Shown: positions 44,413 through 52,599, numbered from the stretch's first letter. The stretch: DNA of 64,000 nt from Methylocella tundrae (GCF_901905185.1 NZ_CABFMQ020000109.1:62001-126000), one strand, 5' to 3'. Translations and numbers: made by a program. The notes: generated by a model from the sequence alone, not told the origin.

Positions 44413-45795
44413 ATGAGGGACGACGAAGCAAATCGCTTTTCAGCTCGCGCGGCGCGCTACGCCCGCGTCGGCGCGAATGTCGGAGGGGTCGCCGCCCGCA
44501 TCGCCGGGGCGCGCCTCATCGGTTCGCGCGGCGGCGACGCCGGCAACGCGGCCGCTCTGGCGCGAGCGCTCGGCGGTCTCAAGGGTCCAATGATGAAGGT
44601 CGCCCAGATGATGGCGACGATCCCGGACGTGCTCCCGCCCGAATATGCAGACGAACTGCAAAAGCTGCAGAGCGATGCGCCGTCGATGGGCGCGGCTTTC
44701 GTCAAGCGGCGGATGCAGGCCGAACTCGGGCCGGACTGGCGGCAGCGTTTCAAAAGCTTCGAGCTGCACCCCGCGGCCGCGGCCTCGCTCGGTCAGGTCC
44801 ATCGGGCCGCCGCCGAGGATGACGCTCCGCTCGCCTGCAAGCTGCAATACCCCGATATGAAATCGGCCGTCGAGGCCGACCTCAGCCAGCTCGAAGTCTT
44901 GTTCGCGCTGCACCGGCGCCTCAACCCCGTCATCGATACGCGGGAAATGACGCAGGAGATCGGCGAGCGCGTCCGCGAGGAGCTCGACTATGAGCGCGAG
45001 GCGAAGCATGCGGCGCTCTACGCTGGCATTCTCTCCCGTTTTGACGACATTCGCGTCCCGCGCATTCGCCGCGACCTCTCGACTGCGCGCCTCCTCACGA
45101 TGGATTGGCTCGAAGGCGGCAAATTACTCAGTTTTACCGGAGCGGACGAGGCCGCGCGGGCGCGCATCGCGGCGGCAATGTTCAAAGCCTGGTGGATTCC
45201 GTTCAGCCAGTTCGGCGTCATCCACGGCGATCCGCACCTTGGCAATTATACGGTTTTCAACGAGCGCGGGCATTCGGCGGATGACGTCGCAAGCGCGGCA
45301 GGCATTAACCTGCTGGATTATGGCTGTATCCGCATCTTCACGCCAAAATTCGTCGGCGGCGTGGTGGATCTCTATGAGGGCCTGCTCCACAATGATTTTC
45401 CGCGCACATTCCATGCCTATGAGACCTGGGGATTTCAGGGACTGACCAAAGAGTTAGCCGAGATCTTGAACATCTGGGCGCGATTCATCTACGGGCCCCT
45501 GCTCGACGACCGCGTGCGCACTGTGGCCGATGGCGTCGCGCCGGCGCAATACGGCCGCAAACAGGCCTTTCTCGTGCATCAGGCCCTGAAGAAAAACGGG
45601 CCAGTCCGGGTGCCGCGCGAATTCGTCTTCATGGATCGCGCCGCGATCGGCCTCGGCGGCGCCTTTCTGCATCTCGACGCCCGCTTAAACTTCCATCGCA
45701 TGTTCAATGAGGCGATCGGAACCTTTTCGGCCGAGGCGTTGCGCGAACGCCAGACAGCCGCCCTCGCCGCCGTCGGGCTCGCGTCGCCGGATTGA
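44413..45795 (+). CDS. ABC1/AarF/UbiB family atypical kinase
   Basis: A 460-residue member of the ABC1/ADCK family, which support ubiquinone synthesis or lipid homeostasis. The signature N-terminal region is GLKGPMMKVAQMMATIPDVLP (about 57-77), where the classical KxGQ is KVAQ. Also present are AAAASLGQVHRA (Ala-rich nucleotide loop), CKLQYP with the ATP lysine, the catalytic VIHGDPHLGNY and the metal-binding LLDYG in place of DFG. ATG 44413 follows aggga; an in-frame start at 44350 adds a cysteine-rich lead of doubtful value. Its specific substrate is unknown. Confidence 0.88.
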   Translation: MRDDEANRFSARAARYARVGANVGGVAARIAGARLIGSRGGDAGNAAALARALGGLKGPMMKVAQMMATIPDVLPPEYADELQKLQSDAPSMGAAFVKRRMQAELGPDWRQRFKSFELHPAAAASLGQVHRAAAEDDAPLACKLQYPDMKSAVEADLSQLEVLFALHRRLNPVIDTREMTQEIGERVREELDYEREAKHAALYAGILSRFDDIRVPRIRRDLSTARLLTMDWLEGGKLLSFTGADEAARARIAAAMFKAWWIPFSQFGVIHGDPHLGNYTVFNERGHSADDVASAAGINLLDYGCIRIFTPKFVGGVVDLYEGLLHNDFPRTFHAYETWGFQGLTKELAEILNIWARFIYGPLLDDRVRTVADGVAPAQYGRKQAFLVHQALKKNGPVRVPREFVFMDRAAIGLGGAFLHLDARLNFHRMFNEAIGTFSAEALRERQTAALAAVGLASPD

Positions 45796-45881
45796 TCAAA
45801 ACATCTCTCGGGAGGCCCCCCGCCTGAATGCAAAATTGTCGCGCTTTCCCGCTTGCCCTCTTGCATGGGGAGGGATTCATT

Positions 45882-45936
45882 GCCAAAGCTTCGTGGCCAA
45901 CGCTCGTGGCCAAAGCTTCGCGGCCAAAGCTTCGCG
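45882..45936 (+). repeat. four tandem copies of a 13-14-bp unit
   Basis: The unit gccaaagcttcgcg is repeated four times with small changes (45882-45895, 45896-45908, 45909-45922, 45923-45936). It ends 27 bases before the oxidase subunit IV start, so it lies in the promoter or leader. Its role is unknown; variable copy number between strains would be expected of such a short array. Confidence 0.75.
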
Positions 45937-45963
45937 GATGTCACATCGGGAGGAGACTGATCA

Positions 45964-46113
45964 ATGACGAACGATCACGCGCAATCCATCAGCCCCTCGG
46001 GCCTCGATCACGAGGAACATGAAAAAACGTATAAAATGTTCTTGCGCCTGCTCACTTTCAGCGCCGCCGGAGTGGCTGGCATCCTTATTTTATTGGCCAT
46101 CATAGCAGGCTAA
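45964..46113 (+). CDS. aa3-type cytochrome c oxidase subunit IV, 49 residues
   Basis: A very small membrane protein: a polar N-terminus (MTNDHAQSISPSGLDHEEHEKTYKMF, hyphen-free but read as residues 1-26 in two parts) and one helix, LLTFSAAGVAGILILLAIIAG, at 29-49. This matches the bacterial aa3-type oxidase subunit IV family (single-helix subunit of the Rhodobacter/Paracoccus enzyme). ATG 45964 has an excellent ggaggag about seven bases upstream. In many alphaproteobacteria this gene sits directly before pntAA, as here (82 bases). It is short enough to be missed by a length cut-off. Confidence 0.88.
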   Translation: MTNDHAQSISPSGLDHEEHEKTYKMFLRLLTFSAAGVAGILILLAIIAG

Positions 46114-46195
46114 GCTTTCCATCCGACCGCCGGCGCCCCGCCGGCCGCACTGAGCCTCTGGCCTCCAAAGCTCGCTGACAATCGGAGAATTTTAT

Positions 46196-47509
46196 ATGCG
46201 CATAGCCGTCCAAGCCGAAAACGACGCCATTGAGAGCCGCGTCGCGGCGACCCCCGAGACGGTGAAATCGCTCGCCGCGCTCGGCGCGGAAGTCACGGTC
46301 GAGACGCGCGCCGGCCGCAACTCCGCGATATTGGACGAAGCTTATGCCGCCGCCGGAGCGACGATCGCGCCCGACGCCGCCGCCGCTGTAAAGGACGCCG
46401 ACGTCGTGCTTCGGGTGCGGCGCCCGGCAGCCGCGGAACTCGCCGGCGTCAAACCCGGCGCCGTCGTCCTCGCCATTCTGGACCCTTACGACCACATTGA
46501 CGCATTGCAGTCGCTCGCCGGCGCCGGCGTCAGCGCGTTTGCGATGGAGCTGATCCCGCGCATCACGCGGGCTCAAACGATGGACGTGCTGTCAAGCCAG
46601 GCCAATCTCGCCGGCTATCGCGCCGTCATCGACGCCGCCTCGGCCTATGAACGCGCCATTCCCATGATGATGACGGCTGCCGGCTCAGTCCAGCCGGCCC
46701 GCATCTTCATCATGGGCGTCGGCGTCGCGGGCCTGCAGGCGATCGCGACGGCGCGGCGGATCGGCGGCGTCGTGACTGCGACCGACGTCCGGCCAGCAAC
46801 CAAAGAGCAAGTGCTCTCGCTCGGCGCGAAATTCATCGCCGTTGAGGACGATGAATTCGCCGCGGCCGAAACCGCGGCCGGCTACGCCAAGCCGATGTCC
46901 CCCGAATATCAGGCAAAGCAGGCGGCCCTCACCGCCTCCCATATCGCCAAGCAGGATATTGTCGTCACGACCGCGCTCATTCCCGGACGCGCCGCTCCGA
47001 TCCTCATCACCGCCGAGATGGTGCGCTCGATGCAGCCGGGCTCGATCATCATCGATCTCGCCGTCGAGCGCGGCGGCAATTGCGAGCTCTCAAGGCCGGG
47101 CGAGACCGTCGTCACCGATAATGGCGTCAAGATCATCGGCAATCTGAACGTCGCCGGGCGCGTTCCGGCCACGGCCTCGGCGCTTTATGCCCGAAACCTG
47201 CTTGCCTTCCTCAAACCCCTGATTGACCCCGAAACGAAAAATCTCGCGATCAACTGGGACGATGAAATCGTCAAGGCGACCGTTCTAACGCGGGAAGGAG
47301 CGCTCACGCATCCAAACTTCCAGGCGACGGCCACAGCGCAGGCGCCCGAGATGCCGGACGACCGCCCTGAATCCTCCGCCCCGACGATCGAGCCGGCCGC
47401 TCAGCCCGAGGCCGAGGCTGCGCCCGACGCTTCGCCAGCTCCGACGGGCGCCGCCAAACCGAGGCAAAGAACGCGATCCGGCAAAGGCGCCAATCAGACC
47501 GGGCCGTGA
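46196..47509 (+). CDS. pntAA: NAD(P) transhydrogenase subunit alpha part 1 (domain I)
   Basis: This is the NAD(H)-binding domain of the proton-translocating Re/Si-specific transhydrogenase, in the three-gene form. The 437 residues begin with the alanine-dehydrogenase-like fold (MRIAVQAENDAIESRVAATPE). The Rossmann motif GVGVAGLQAIATARRIGG lies at about 172-189 and the mobile loop region around GYAKPMSPEYQ. The domain normally ends near residue 375. Here a further 60 residues, Pro/Ala/Glu-rich and ending basic, extend it. pntAB and pntB follow. Confidence 0.95.
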   Translation: MRIAVQAENDAIESRVAATPETVKSLAALGAEVTVETRAGRNSAILDEAYAAAGATIAPDAAAAVKDADVVLRVRRPAAAELAGVKPGAVVLAILDPYDHIDALQSLAGAGVSAFAMELIPRITRAQTMDVLSSQANLAGYRAVIDAASAYERAIPMMMTAAGSVQPARIFIMGVGVAGLQAIATARRIGGVVTATDVRPATKEQVLSLGAKFIAVEDDEFAAAETAAGYAKPMSPEYQAKQAALTASHIAKQDIVVTTALIPGRAAPILITAEMVRSMQPGSIIIDLAVERGGNCELSRPGETVVTDNGVKIIGNLNVAGRVPATASALYARNLLAFLKPLIDPETKNLAINWDDEIVKATVLTREGALTHPNFQATATAQAPEMPDDRPESSAPTIEPAAQPEAEAAPDASPAPTGAAKPRQRTRSGKGANQTGP

Positions 47510-47585
47510 CGCCAGAGGCGGGCGGCAAGGGCTGTCAATCAGATAGACCCCGTCAAAAATGTTACTACCGGAGGGAGAGGCACGG

Positions 47586-48029
47586 ATGGCCAACGAGATC
47601 GATCAAGAAGCTCTACAAAGGCTGCATGAGGCTGTCGCGGCGGCGCGCCACGCCGCCGAAAACGCGGAAACCTACGCCGATCAGCTGGCGGGCGGCGCTC
47701 ATGCCGCGACCGGCGGCGTCATCGATCCGATCGTCTTCCGCCTTGCGATTTTCGCGCTCGCCGTGGTCGTCGGCTATTACGTCGTCTGGTCTGTAAAACC
47801 CGCCCTGCATACGCCGCTGATGTCGGTCACCAACGCGATTTCCTCCGTCATCGTCGTCGGAGCGCTGCTGTCGGCGGGCGTCGAGGTCGGCGATCATGCC
47901 GGAGGGGGCGCCGGCGCCCTCGCAGCCAAGATTTTCGGTTTCATCGCCCTCGTCCTCGCGTCGGTCAATATCTTCGGCGGCTTTCTTGTCACCGAACGCA
48001 TGCTCGCGATGTATAAGAAAAAGGGCTGA
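47586..48029 (+). CDS. pntAB: NAD(P) transhydrogenase subunit alpha part 2 (membrane)
   Basis: This membrane subunit forms the first part of the proton channel domain. The 147 residues have a polar, helical N-terminal 50 and then three to four hydrophobic segments: IVFRLAIFALAVVVGYYVVW at about 49-68, then NAISSVIVVGALLSAGVE and IFGFIALVLASVNIFGGF. The motif FLVTERMLAMYKKK at the end is typical. ATG 47586 follows ggagggagaggc; the upstream ATG at 47559 is not preferred. pntB starts three bases after the stop. Confidence 0.94.
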   Translation: MANEIDQEALQRLHEAVAAARHAAENAETYADQLAGGAHAATGGVIDPIVFRLAIFALAVVVGYYVVWSVKPALHTPLMSVTNAISSVIVVGALLSAGVEVGDHAGGGAGALAAKIFGFIALVLASVNIFGGFLVTERMLAMYKKKG

Positions 48030-48032
48030 TCG

Positions 48033-49439
48033 ATGAACGCCAATCTCGCGGCCCTGCTCTATCTCGCATCTGGTCTGCTCTTTATTTACGCGCTGCGGGG
48101 TCTGTCCTCCCCGGAAACGTCGCGGCGAGGCAATCACGCCGGCATGATCGGCATGGCGATCGCCATTGTCACCACGCTGTTCTATCAGCCGCCGGCGAGC
48201 GCCTTTTCCCTTCTCATCGTGATCGCGGGCATCGCCATCGGCGGCGCCATCGGGACGTGGCGCGCGCGCACCATTCAAATGACGGCGATGCCGCAGCTCG
48301 TCGCCCTGTTTCACGCGCTCGTCGGCCTCGCCGCCGTGCTCGTCGCGGCGAGCGCCCTCAACGCTCCGCGGGCCTTCGCGCTCGGCTCGCCAATTCACGC
48401 CGGCAGCCTCGTTGAAATGTCGCTCGGGGCGGCGATCGGCGCGATCACCTTCACAGGATCGGTCATCGCCTTTCTGAAACTCGACGGCCGCATGTCCGGC
48501 AAGCCGATTCTCCTGCCGCACCGGCACCTGATCAACATAGCTCTCGGCGTTCTGCTCTTTCTTTTCATCATCGCGTTTTCGTCGACCGGCGATCATGTCG
48601 TTTTCTGGGCCATCGCCATAGTCGCCTTCGCGCTTGGCGTGCTTTTGATCGTGCCGATCGGCGGCGCCGACATGCCGGTCGTCATTTCCATGCTCAACTC
48701 CTATTCGGGCTGGGCCGCCGTCGGCATCGGCTTCACCTTGAGCAATCTCGCCCTGATCATCACCGGCGCGCTCGTCGGCTCATCAGGCGCCATTCTGTCC
48801 TACGTCATGTGCAAGGGGATGAACCGCTCTTTCATCTCGGTGATCGCGGGCGGTTTTGGCGGCGAAACGGCGGCTCCCGCCGCGGGCGCCGCCGGAGCTG
48901 TCGCCGAAACGCGCCCGGTCAAGCAGGGTACGCCCGAAGAAGCGGCGAAACTGCTGAAAGCGGCGAAAAAGGTCATCGTCGTGCCGGGCTACGGCATGGC
49001 GGTCGCCCAGGCGCAACATGCGTTGCGGGAGATGGCCGACGTCCTGAAGAAGCATGGCGCGGACGTGAAATATGCGATCCATCCCGTCGCCGGGCGCATG
49101 CCGGGCCACATGAACGTTCTGCTGGCCGAGGCCAATGTGCCTTACGACGAAGTTTTTGAACTCGAAGAAATCAATGAGGACTTCGGTCACGCCGACGTGG
49201 CTTTTGTCATCGGCGCGAACGACGTGACGAACCCCGCGGCGAAAACCGATCCGAAGTCGCCGATCTACGGCATGCCCGTCCTTGACGTCGAGAACGCCAA
49301 GAACGTGCTTTTCGTCAAGCGCGGCATGGGATCGGGATATGCCGGCGTCGAAAATGAGCTGTTTTTCCGGCCCAATACGACGATGCTGTTCGGCGACGCC
49401 AAAAAGGTCGTCGAGTCGATTTTGCGCGCCATGGAATAG
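48033..49439 (+). CDS. pntB: NAD(P) transhydrogenase subunit beta
   Basis: PntB contributes the rest of the proton channel and the NADP(H)-binding domain III. The 468 residues have about eight hydrophobic segments in the first 280. The C-terminal domain carries VPGYGMAVAQAQHALREM (NADP Rossmann), HPVAGRMPGHMNVLLAEANVPYD, GANDVTNPAA and FVKRGMGSGYAGVEN. The enzyme makes NADPH from NADH using the proton gradient. The start is ATG 48033. A 30-bp palindrome follows the stop. Confidence 0.96.
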   Translation: MNANLAALLYLASGLLFIYALRGLSSPETSRRGNHAGMIGMAIAIVTTLFYQPPASAFSLLIVIAGIAIGGAIGTWRARTIQMTAMPQLVALFHALVGLAAVLVAASALNAPRAFALGSPIHAGSLVEMSLGAAIGAITFTGSVIAFLKLDGRMSGKPILLPHRHLINIALGVLLFLFIIAFSSTGDHVVFWAIAIVAFALGVLLIVPIGGADMPVVISMLNSYSGWAAVGIGFTLSNLALIITGALVGSSGAILSYVMCKGMNRSFISVIAGGFGGETAAPAAGAAGAVAETRPVKQGTPEEAAKLLKAAKKVIVVPGYGMAVAQAQHALREMADVLKKHGADVKYAIHPVAGRMPGHMNVLLAEANVPYDEVFELEEINEDFGHADVAFVIGANDVTNPAAKTDPKSPIYGMPVLDVENAKNVLFVKRGMGSGYAGVENELFFRPNTTMLFGDAKKVVESILRAME

Positions 49440-49447
49440 CATGTCTC

Positions 49448-49477
49448 CTCATGGGAAGCGGCGCCGCTTCCCATGAG
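49448..49477. terminator. 30-bp perfect palindrome between convergent pntB and hisN
   Basis: Arms ctcatgggaagcggc (49448-49462) and gccgcttcccatgag (49463-49477) are fully complementary with no spacer. It lies nine bases after the pntB stop and 60 bases from the hisN stop. There is no long T-run, so it could act as a bidirectional, possibly Rho-independent-like, stop or as an mRNA end-protecting hairpin. Confidence 0.6.
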
Positions 49478-49537
49478 CGTTGCCCTGGTTGATCCGGGCC
49501 GAACTGATCATGCCCGTCGTCCGCCGCGCGGGGAGAT

Positions 49538-50335
49538 TCACCCTTGAAGCAGCTTGAGGACCGTGTCGTGCAGTTCGGCGCTGCCGCTCGAGACGATGTC
49601 CCCGCCCTGCGTCGCGCTGCCGCCATCCCAGTTCGTCACAATCCCGCCCGCGCCTTCGATGATTGGGATGAGCGGCGCGATATCATAGATTTTGAGCCCC
49701 GATTCGATCACGCAATCGACGTGACCCGCGGCCAGCATGGCGAAAGCGTAGCAATCGCCGCCGTAGCGGGAGAGGCGGACCCGCTCCTCGACGCGGCGAA
49801 AGGCGGGAAGCTTCGATTCAGCGTAGAGAAGCGGCGACGTGGTCAGCAAAGTCGCTTTCGACAGATCGCCGCAGGCGCGCGTCTTCAGTTTGCGCTCGAT
49901 CACCTCTCGATTGGCTCCGGGCCCGCGCCAGAGGGCGCCGACGCCATCCCCGACGAAGCGCTCGCGGGTGAAAGGCTGAACGATCATCCCATAGGTTGGA
50001 GATCCCTCGCGCAGTAGACCGATGAGGCTGCCCCAGGTCGGCATGCCGGCGATGAAGCTCTTGGTCCCGTCGATTGGATCCAGCACCCAGACATAGTCCG
50101 CGTCGCTCCGCACCGACCCGAACTCCTCGCCAATGATGCCGTGGTGAGGAAAGGTTTCGATAATAAGCCGTCGCATGGCCGATTCGGCCGCGTGATCCGC
50201 TTCCGTCACAGGATCGAAAGCGCCGCCGACATTTTTGTCTTCAGCGCCGAGAGCGGTTCGAAAGAAGGGCAGAATCGTATCGCTGGCGATATCGGCAAGA
50301 TTCTCGACGAACGCGGCGAAGTCCACAGCTGTCAT
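49538..50335 (-). CDS. hisN: histidinol-phosphatase, inositol monophosphatase family
   Basis: A 265-residue metal-dependent phosphatase of the inositol monophosphatase fold. The metal ligands are in GEEFG (Glu70/71) and LDPIDGTKSF (Asp86, Asp89), with a C-terminal YDIAPLIPIIEGAGG. The TKSFIAGMPTWGSLIGL segment fits the HisN subgroup, which dephosphorylates histidinol phosphate. SuhB-like inositol phosphatase is the alternative. ATG 50333-50335 begins the frame. Upstream and divergent are two suhB-type small RNA genes; that RNA family was named for proximity to such a phosphatase gene. Confidence 0.88.
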   Translation of the reverse strand: MTAVDFAAFVENLADIASDTILPFFRTALGAEDKNVGGAFDPVTEADHAAESAMRRLIIETFPHHGIIGEEFGSVRSDADYVWVLDPIDGTKSFIAGMPTWGSLIGLLREGSPTYGMIVQPFTRERFVGDGVGALWRGPGANREVIERKLKTRACGDLSKATLLTTSPLLYAESKLPAFRRVEERVRLSRYGGDCYAFAMLAAGHVDCVIESGLKIYDIAPLIPIIEGAGGIVTNWDGGSATQGGDIVSSGSAELHDTVLKLLQG

Positions 50336-50561
50336 GAGCGTGCTTTTCCTGAGCCCCTGCGGGGATGATTGGAGCTAACGCTCGTTGACACGGCGGGCCG
50401 CCCGCCGCAAGTGAATCTGGCGGTCTGTCGACTGGGGCGGCTTTTTGTCCGGATTTACTCAAACAAACACGCCCCCGCGCGCTACGAAGGTCAAAAACTC
50501 AATATAAATCAAGCGATTAAGCCTTCTTGACGCAGGCGTCAAAAAATTAGGTCAACAGGGC

Positions 50562-50590
50562 TTGCTTTTTGTGCGCTGCACGTGCATATT
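50562..50590 (+). promoter_or_regulatory. sigma-70-type promoter of the first suhB/mmgR-like small RNA
   Basis: TTGCTT (50562-50567) and CATATT (50585-50590) are 17 bases apart. The start should fall near 50597, just before the first hairpin of the small RNA. The sequence from -35 to spacer (cttgctttttgtgcgctgcac) reappears, slightly changed, upstream of the second copy. Confidence 0.65.
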
Positions 50591-50596
50591 ATTGCG

Positions 50597-50690
50597 GTGC
50601 GGCAACGTTGTTGCCGCCGATGCCCTCCTTGGGCGTTTCCTCCCTAGACTTGGGCCGCTTGTGGCAACGCAAGCGGCCTCTTTATTTTTG
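50597..50690 (+). ncRNA. suhB/mmgR (alpha-r8)-type small RNA, copy 1
   Basis: No coding frame, but a clear three-part RNA layout. Hairpin 1 has an 8-bp stem (50599-50606 with 50610-50617). A small gccc/gggc hairpin lies at 50622-50634. A single-stranded CU-rich box gtttcctccctagactt spans 50635-50651. An intrinsic terminator follows with a perfect 9-bp stem ggccgcttg/caagcggcc (50653-50661, 50670-50678) and tctttattttt. The UUUCCUCCCU box and layout match my memory of MmgR/alpha-r8 RNAs (Rfam suhB). MmgR limits PHB granule formation in Sinorhizobium; a like role here is inference. Confidence 0.8.
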
Positions 50691-50951
50691 GCCGGAGCGC
50701 AAAAGCTTTTCCTGCTATCGTCGACCCCGGAATATGCGACGAAAAACCGGAATGCCTTGCGCGCCAGCGTTCGCAAATAAAGTTACGAGACCGCATTTTG
50801 CGCGGCCTCGTCGTCAAGTCGCCCGAAAAATCCGAGCCACGGCACAGCTAAACCATCACCATTCCGATAAAATGATGACCGGCCCTGACAGACCTCTTCG
50901 CTTTGCTGTTTTAAGGATTTTCCCTGGAATTGCGTTTGGCGCTTCTTGGCC

Positions 50952-50980
50952 TTGAGCTTTTTAGTGCGCCGCACTTTAAT
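50952..50980 (+). promoter_or_regulatory. sigma-70-type promoter of the second suhB/mmgR-like small RNA
   Basis: TTGAGC (50952-50957) and TTTAAT (50975-50980) are 17 bases apart. The region is recognisably the same as the first promoter (cttgagctttttagtgcgccgcac), so promoter and RNA were duplicated together and then diverged. Confidence 0.55.
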
Positions 50981-50986
50981 TAGATC

Positions 50987-51076
50987 ACCCCGCGGCAACT
51001 GAATCGTCGCGACGCTCTCTTTAGGCCCCTCCCTAGACTTGAACCGCTACTGGCAAAGCCAGTCGGCCTCTTTACG
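50987..51076 (+). ncRNA. suhB/mmgR (alpha-r8)-type small RNA, diverged copy 2
   Basis: It lies 389 bases downstream of copy 1 on the same strand. The CU-rich box cccctccctagactt (51026-51040) keeps the CCUCCCUAGACUU core. A terminator hairpin follows: actggc/gccagt (51049-51054, 51058-51063), extended by ccg/cgg around a two-base bulge, then cctcttta. The 5' hairpin is less well formed than in copy 1. The terminator sequence differs while the box is kept, as expected if the box is the target-pairing seed. It could also be a decaying copy. Confidence 0.62.
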
Positions 51077-51451
51077 TTCTTGGCTCGCGCTCCGGCTTTT
51101 TTACGGCGTCCGGATTTTGCGTTCGCTGATGATAAGCGCCGTGCGAGCAACTGGATTTCTCCGGCTACGGCAGCGCTTACAAATGTTACGGTAGTGCATT
51201 TCTTCGTGAATGAAAAGACGCCCTGCGACAAATCGACCATCTTTTTATCGCGTCAGTTGCGTCACGCCCTTGGAGCACGCTGCGCAATAGATCCTATCTA
51301 CATGGAATCGAAAGACTTTCTTCTCCAATCAGAGCTTGTTCAAAAAGATCATTGAAGCGCCGTGGGCGATCACATTTTTCTGAGCCTTCCGGCTAGAAGG
51401 AAATGAGCTCCATTCTCGCTTTTCGCCTGAGCAAGCTGCACTGGAAATTGC
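51077..51451. other. intergenic region between small RNA 2 and the EamA gene; no gene seen
   Basis: Open frames here (for example 51080-51355) lack a ribosome binding site and resemble no family. I see no further copy of the CU-rich small RNA box and no clear terminator. The promoter of the downstream transporter should lie in its right half. Confidence 0.4.
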
Positions 51452-52381
51452 GTGCCTTTTCTGCCTCCCTGGCTTTGGATCGTCTTCACCATCACGGCGG
51501 CGGCGGCGCAAACGTTACGGAACGCCGCGCAGCGTGACCTTCTCGATGGAGTTGGCGCCGCCGGCGCCGCTTATGTGCGGTTTCTGTACGGACTCCCATT
51601 CGCTCTTCTGTTTCTGGGGGTCGTGGTGGGCCTCACCGGCCGCCATCCCACTCCCATAGGAAGTCACGCGCTTGGCTGGATTTTTGTCGGCGCTTTGGCC
51701 CAGGTGCTCGCAACCGGATTGATGCTCGCAGCCATGCGCGAGCGCTCCTTCGTGGTGACGATCGCCTATACCAAGACGGAGCCCTTGCAGGTTGCCTTGT
51801 TCGGATTGGTGTTTCTCGGCGACCGCCTGACTGGCCCGACCGCGCTTTCAATCTTTGTGGCGACGATCGGCGTCCTCGTCCTATCGTGGCCCGGATCCGG
51901 GCGGATCCCTTCGCCGAAAACATCAGCCGGGGCGGTTCCAGCGTACAGGAGCCCGGCCATTCTTGGCCTTTGCGCCGGAGCTTGCTTTGCAATCTCGGCG
52001 GTCGGCTTTCGCGGCGCAATCCTTGCTCTCGACGGTCCAACGTTCCTCGTCGCCGCGTCGACGGCGCTCGTCACCGGGCTGCTCGTCCAGACCCTGGCGA
52101 TCCTCTTGCATCTTGGCCTCACCAACCGCCCTTTGCTGCGAGCGATCGCGGCCGAATGGAGGCCGTCGCTGCTCGCCGGCTTTCTTGGGGCTTTCGCCTC
52201 CCAATTCTGGTTTCTCGCCTTCGCCGTCGATAGCGCGGCCCGCGTACGCACCTTGGGCCTCGTCGAAGTGATCTTCGCGCAGATGGTCTCGCGGCGACTT
52301 TTCAAGCAGGGCGCATCGCCTCGTGACGCGGTCGGCATCGCCATGATCGTCACCGGGGCCGTGATCCTGTTCCGCGCCTAG
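51452..52381 (+). CDS. EamA/DMT family transporter
   Basis: A 309-residue inner-membrane protein with about ten hydrophobic segments in two halves, the drug/metabolite transporter plan. Visible helices include WLWIVFTITAAAAQTLRNAA (8-27), YVRFLYGLPFALLFLGVVVGL, ALGWIFVGALAQVLATGLMLAAM, TALSIFVATIGVLVLSWPG and VGIAMIVTGAVILFR. The second EamA domain ends with LVEVIFAQMVSRRLF. Export of amino acids or metabolites is usual for the family; the substrate cannot be told. The start is a GTG at 51452 with only a weak ribosome binding site; nothing better lies nearby. Confidence 0.85.
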   Translation: MPFLPPWLWIVFTITAAAAQTLRNAAQRDLLDGVGAAGAAYVRFLYGLPFALLFLGVVVGLTGRHPTPIGSHALGWIFVGALAQVLATGLMLAAMRERSFVVTIAYTKTEPLQVALFGLVFLGDRLTGPTALSIFVATIGVLVLSWPGSGRIPSPKTSAGAVPAYRSPAILGLCAGACFAISAVGFRGAILALDGPTFLVAASTALVTGLLVQTLAILLHLGLTNRPLLRAIAAEWRPSLLAGFLGAFASQFWFLAFAVDSAARVRTLGLVEVIFAQMVSRRLFKQGASPRDAVGIAMIVTGAVILFRA

Positions 52382-52495
52382 GGCGCTTTCCGATCGAAGG
52401 GAGCCATTCGATCGATCAGAAATCGCTCCAGATTCAAAAGCTTGAGCATTTCTTGTCGATCGGATCGAACCCATCTGATCGAAATATCCTCGTGA
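52381..52495. repeat. dispersed intergenic repeat (gcgctttccgatcg...agattcaaaagcttgagca type)
   Basis: This stretch directly follows the EamA stop. It aligns without gaps over much of its length with 57361-57475, sharing gcgctttcc, tcgat.ga.aa, cagattcaaaagcttgagca and ga.cgatc. It is rich in gatcg/cgatc and can fold on itself. It is a second family of Rhizobiales-type dispersed repeat, distinct from the gcatgatg palindrome. Confidence 0.7.
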
Positions 52496-52599
52496 ACTCT
52501 CTTCTGGCAATCCGCCGCTCTGCGCCCGCCACTGCTTGCGCTTTATTGCAGGAGCGCCAATGGCTCCGGCTCAGTCATCTTCGGCACGACATCCGCTCC

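Noticed and set aside
45882..45936. Short repeat array considered as CRISPR
   Set aside because: Units are 13-14 bases with no spacers, and there are no cas genes.
50783..50998. 71-codon reverse frame with a basic KVRRTKKLKAKKRQ stretch
   Set aside because: It resembled a ribosomal protein tail at first, but the rest does not fit S21 or any other, and it overlaps the small RNA 2 promoter.
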